Shown here: in pieces, positions 5,504 to 5,585 of the stretch
Position numbering within the stretch: position 1 is the first letter of the stretch
How the letters are laid out: each line of letters begins with the position of its first letter
Assembly: GCA_023395575.1 (NCBI GenBank)
Contig: JAEWZA010000351.1
Coordinates: 1-5,585, forward strand
Source of the DNA: Bacillota bacterium
Lineage (GTDB): Bacteria > Bacillota > Clostridia > Acetivibrionales > DSM-1351
DNA: 5,585 nucleotides
Reading direction: 5' to 3'
Notes under the pieces: model-generated
What the model saw: only the letters and a program-made list of their open reading frames with translations
What the model was told of the DNA's origin: nothing
The model's database searches: none
Position numbers and translations under genes: made by a program

Positions 5504-5585
5504 GGCGTTCTCAGATTGTTTTTATACTTTTTTACTATTTTTAAGGAAAATTAAATAGCAGCAAGGAATGATTTTAAAAAGCGGT

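Noticed and set aside
5504..5585. Possible gene start at the right edge (ATG at 5568)
   Set aside because: The AAGG before it is too close to the ATG, and the AAGGAAAA further upstream is too far away. Only six codons are visible.

Overview
The window looks like chromosomal DNA from a low-GC Firmicute, most likely a member of the Clostridia. The base composition is AT-rich, ribosome binding sites are strong and purine-rich (GGAGGT, AGGAGG), promoters are of the TTGAAA-17-TATAAT type, and the tRNA gene encodes its own CCA. All products fit that assignment. The genus cannot be fixed from the sequence alone. No insertion sequence, phage gene, CRISPR array or integration boundary was seen.

Layout. 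(1) Positions 1-10 hold only the first codons of a minus-strand gene that runs off the left edge. (2) Positions 161-1966, minus strand, encode a full-length oligoendopeptidase F (pepF, family M3B). (3) Positions 1967-2520 form a 554-base divergent control region. It carries a candidate pepF promoter, a perfect TTGGAA-N4-TTCCAA dyad, a candidate rightward promoter, and a compact, GC-richer leader able to fold into several stems. (4) Positions 2521-3582 and 3652-4797, plus strand, are a two-gene unit. The first gene encodes an SPFH/stomatin-family protein with two C-terminal zinc ribbons (COG4260, B. subtilis YdjI-like). The second encodes a protein with two N-terminal zinc ribbons and one C-terminal membrane helix (YdjG-like). 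(5) Positions 4798-5388 hold no convincing gene, but contain a long imperfect hairpin, a possible terminator and the tRNA promoters. (6) Positions 5389-5465 are tRNA-Arg (anticodon CCU), followed by a clear intrinsic terminator at 5477-5503. Nothing could be supported in the last 80 bases.

Functionally, pepF is a cytoplasmic peptide-degrading enzyme and appears unrelated to the rightward pair. The SPFH and membrane zinc-ribbon proteins belong to families that in B. subtilis sit beside pspA (pspA-ydjG-ydjH-ydjI) and protect the cell membrane under stress. Here the pair stands without a visible pspA or ydjH and in the opposite order. It sits behind a structured leader that matches no riboswitch class I can recall. 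That two-gene unit and its leader are the most interesting part of the window.
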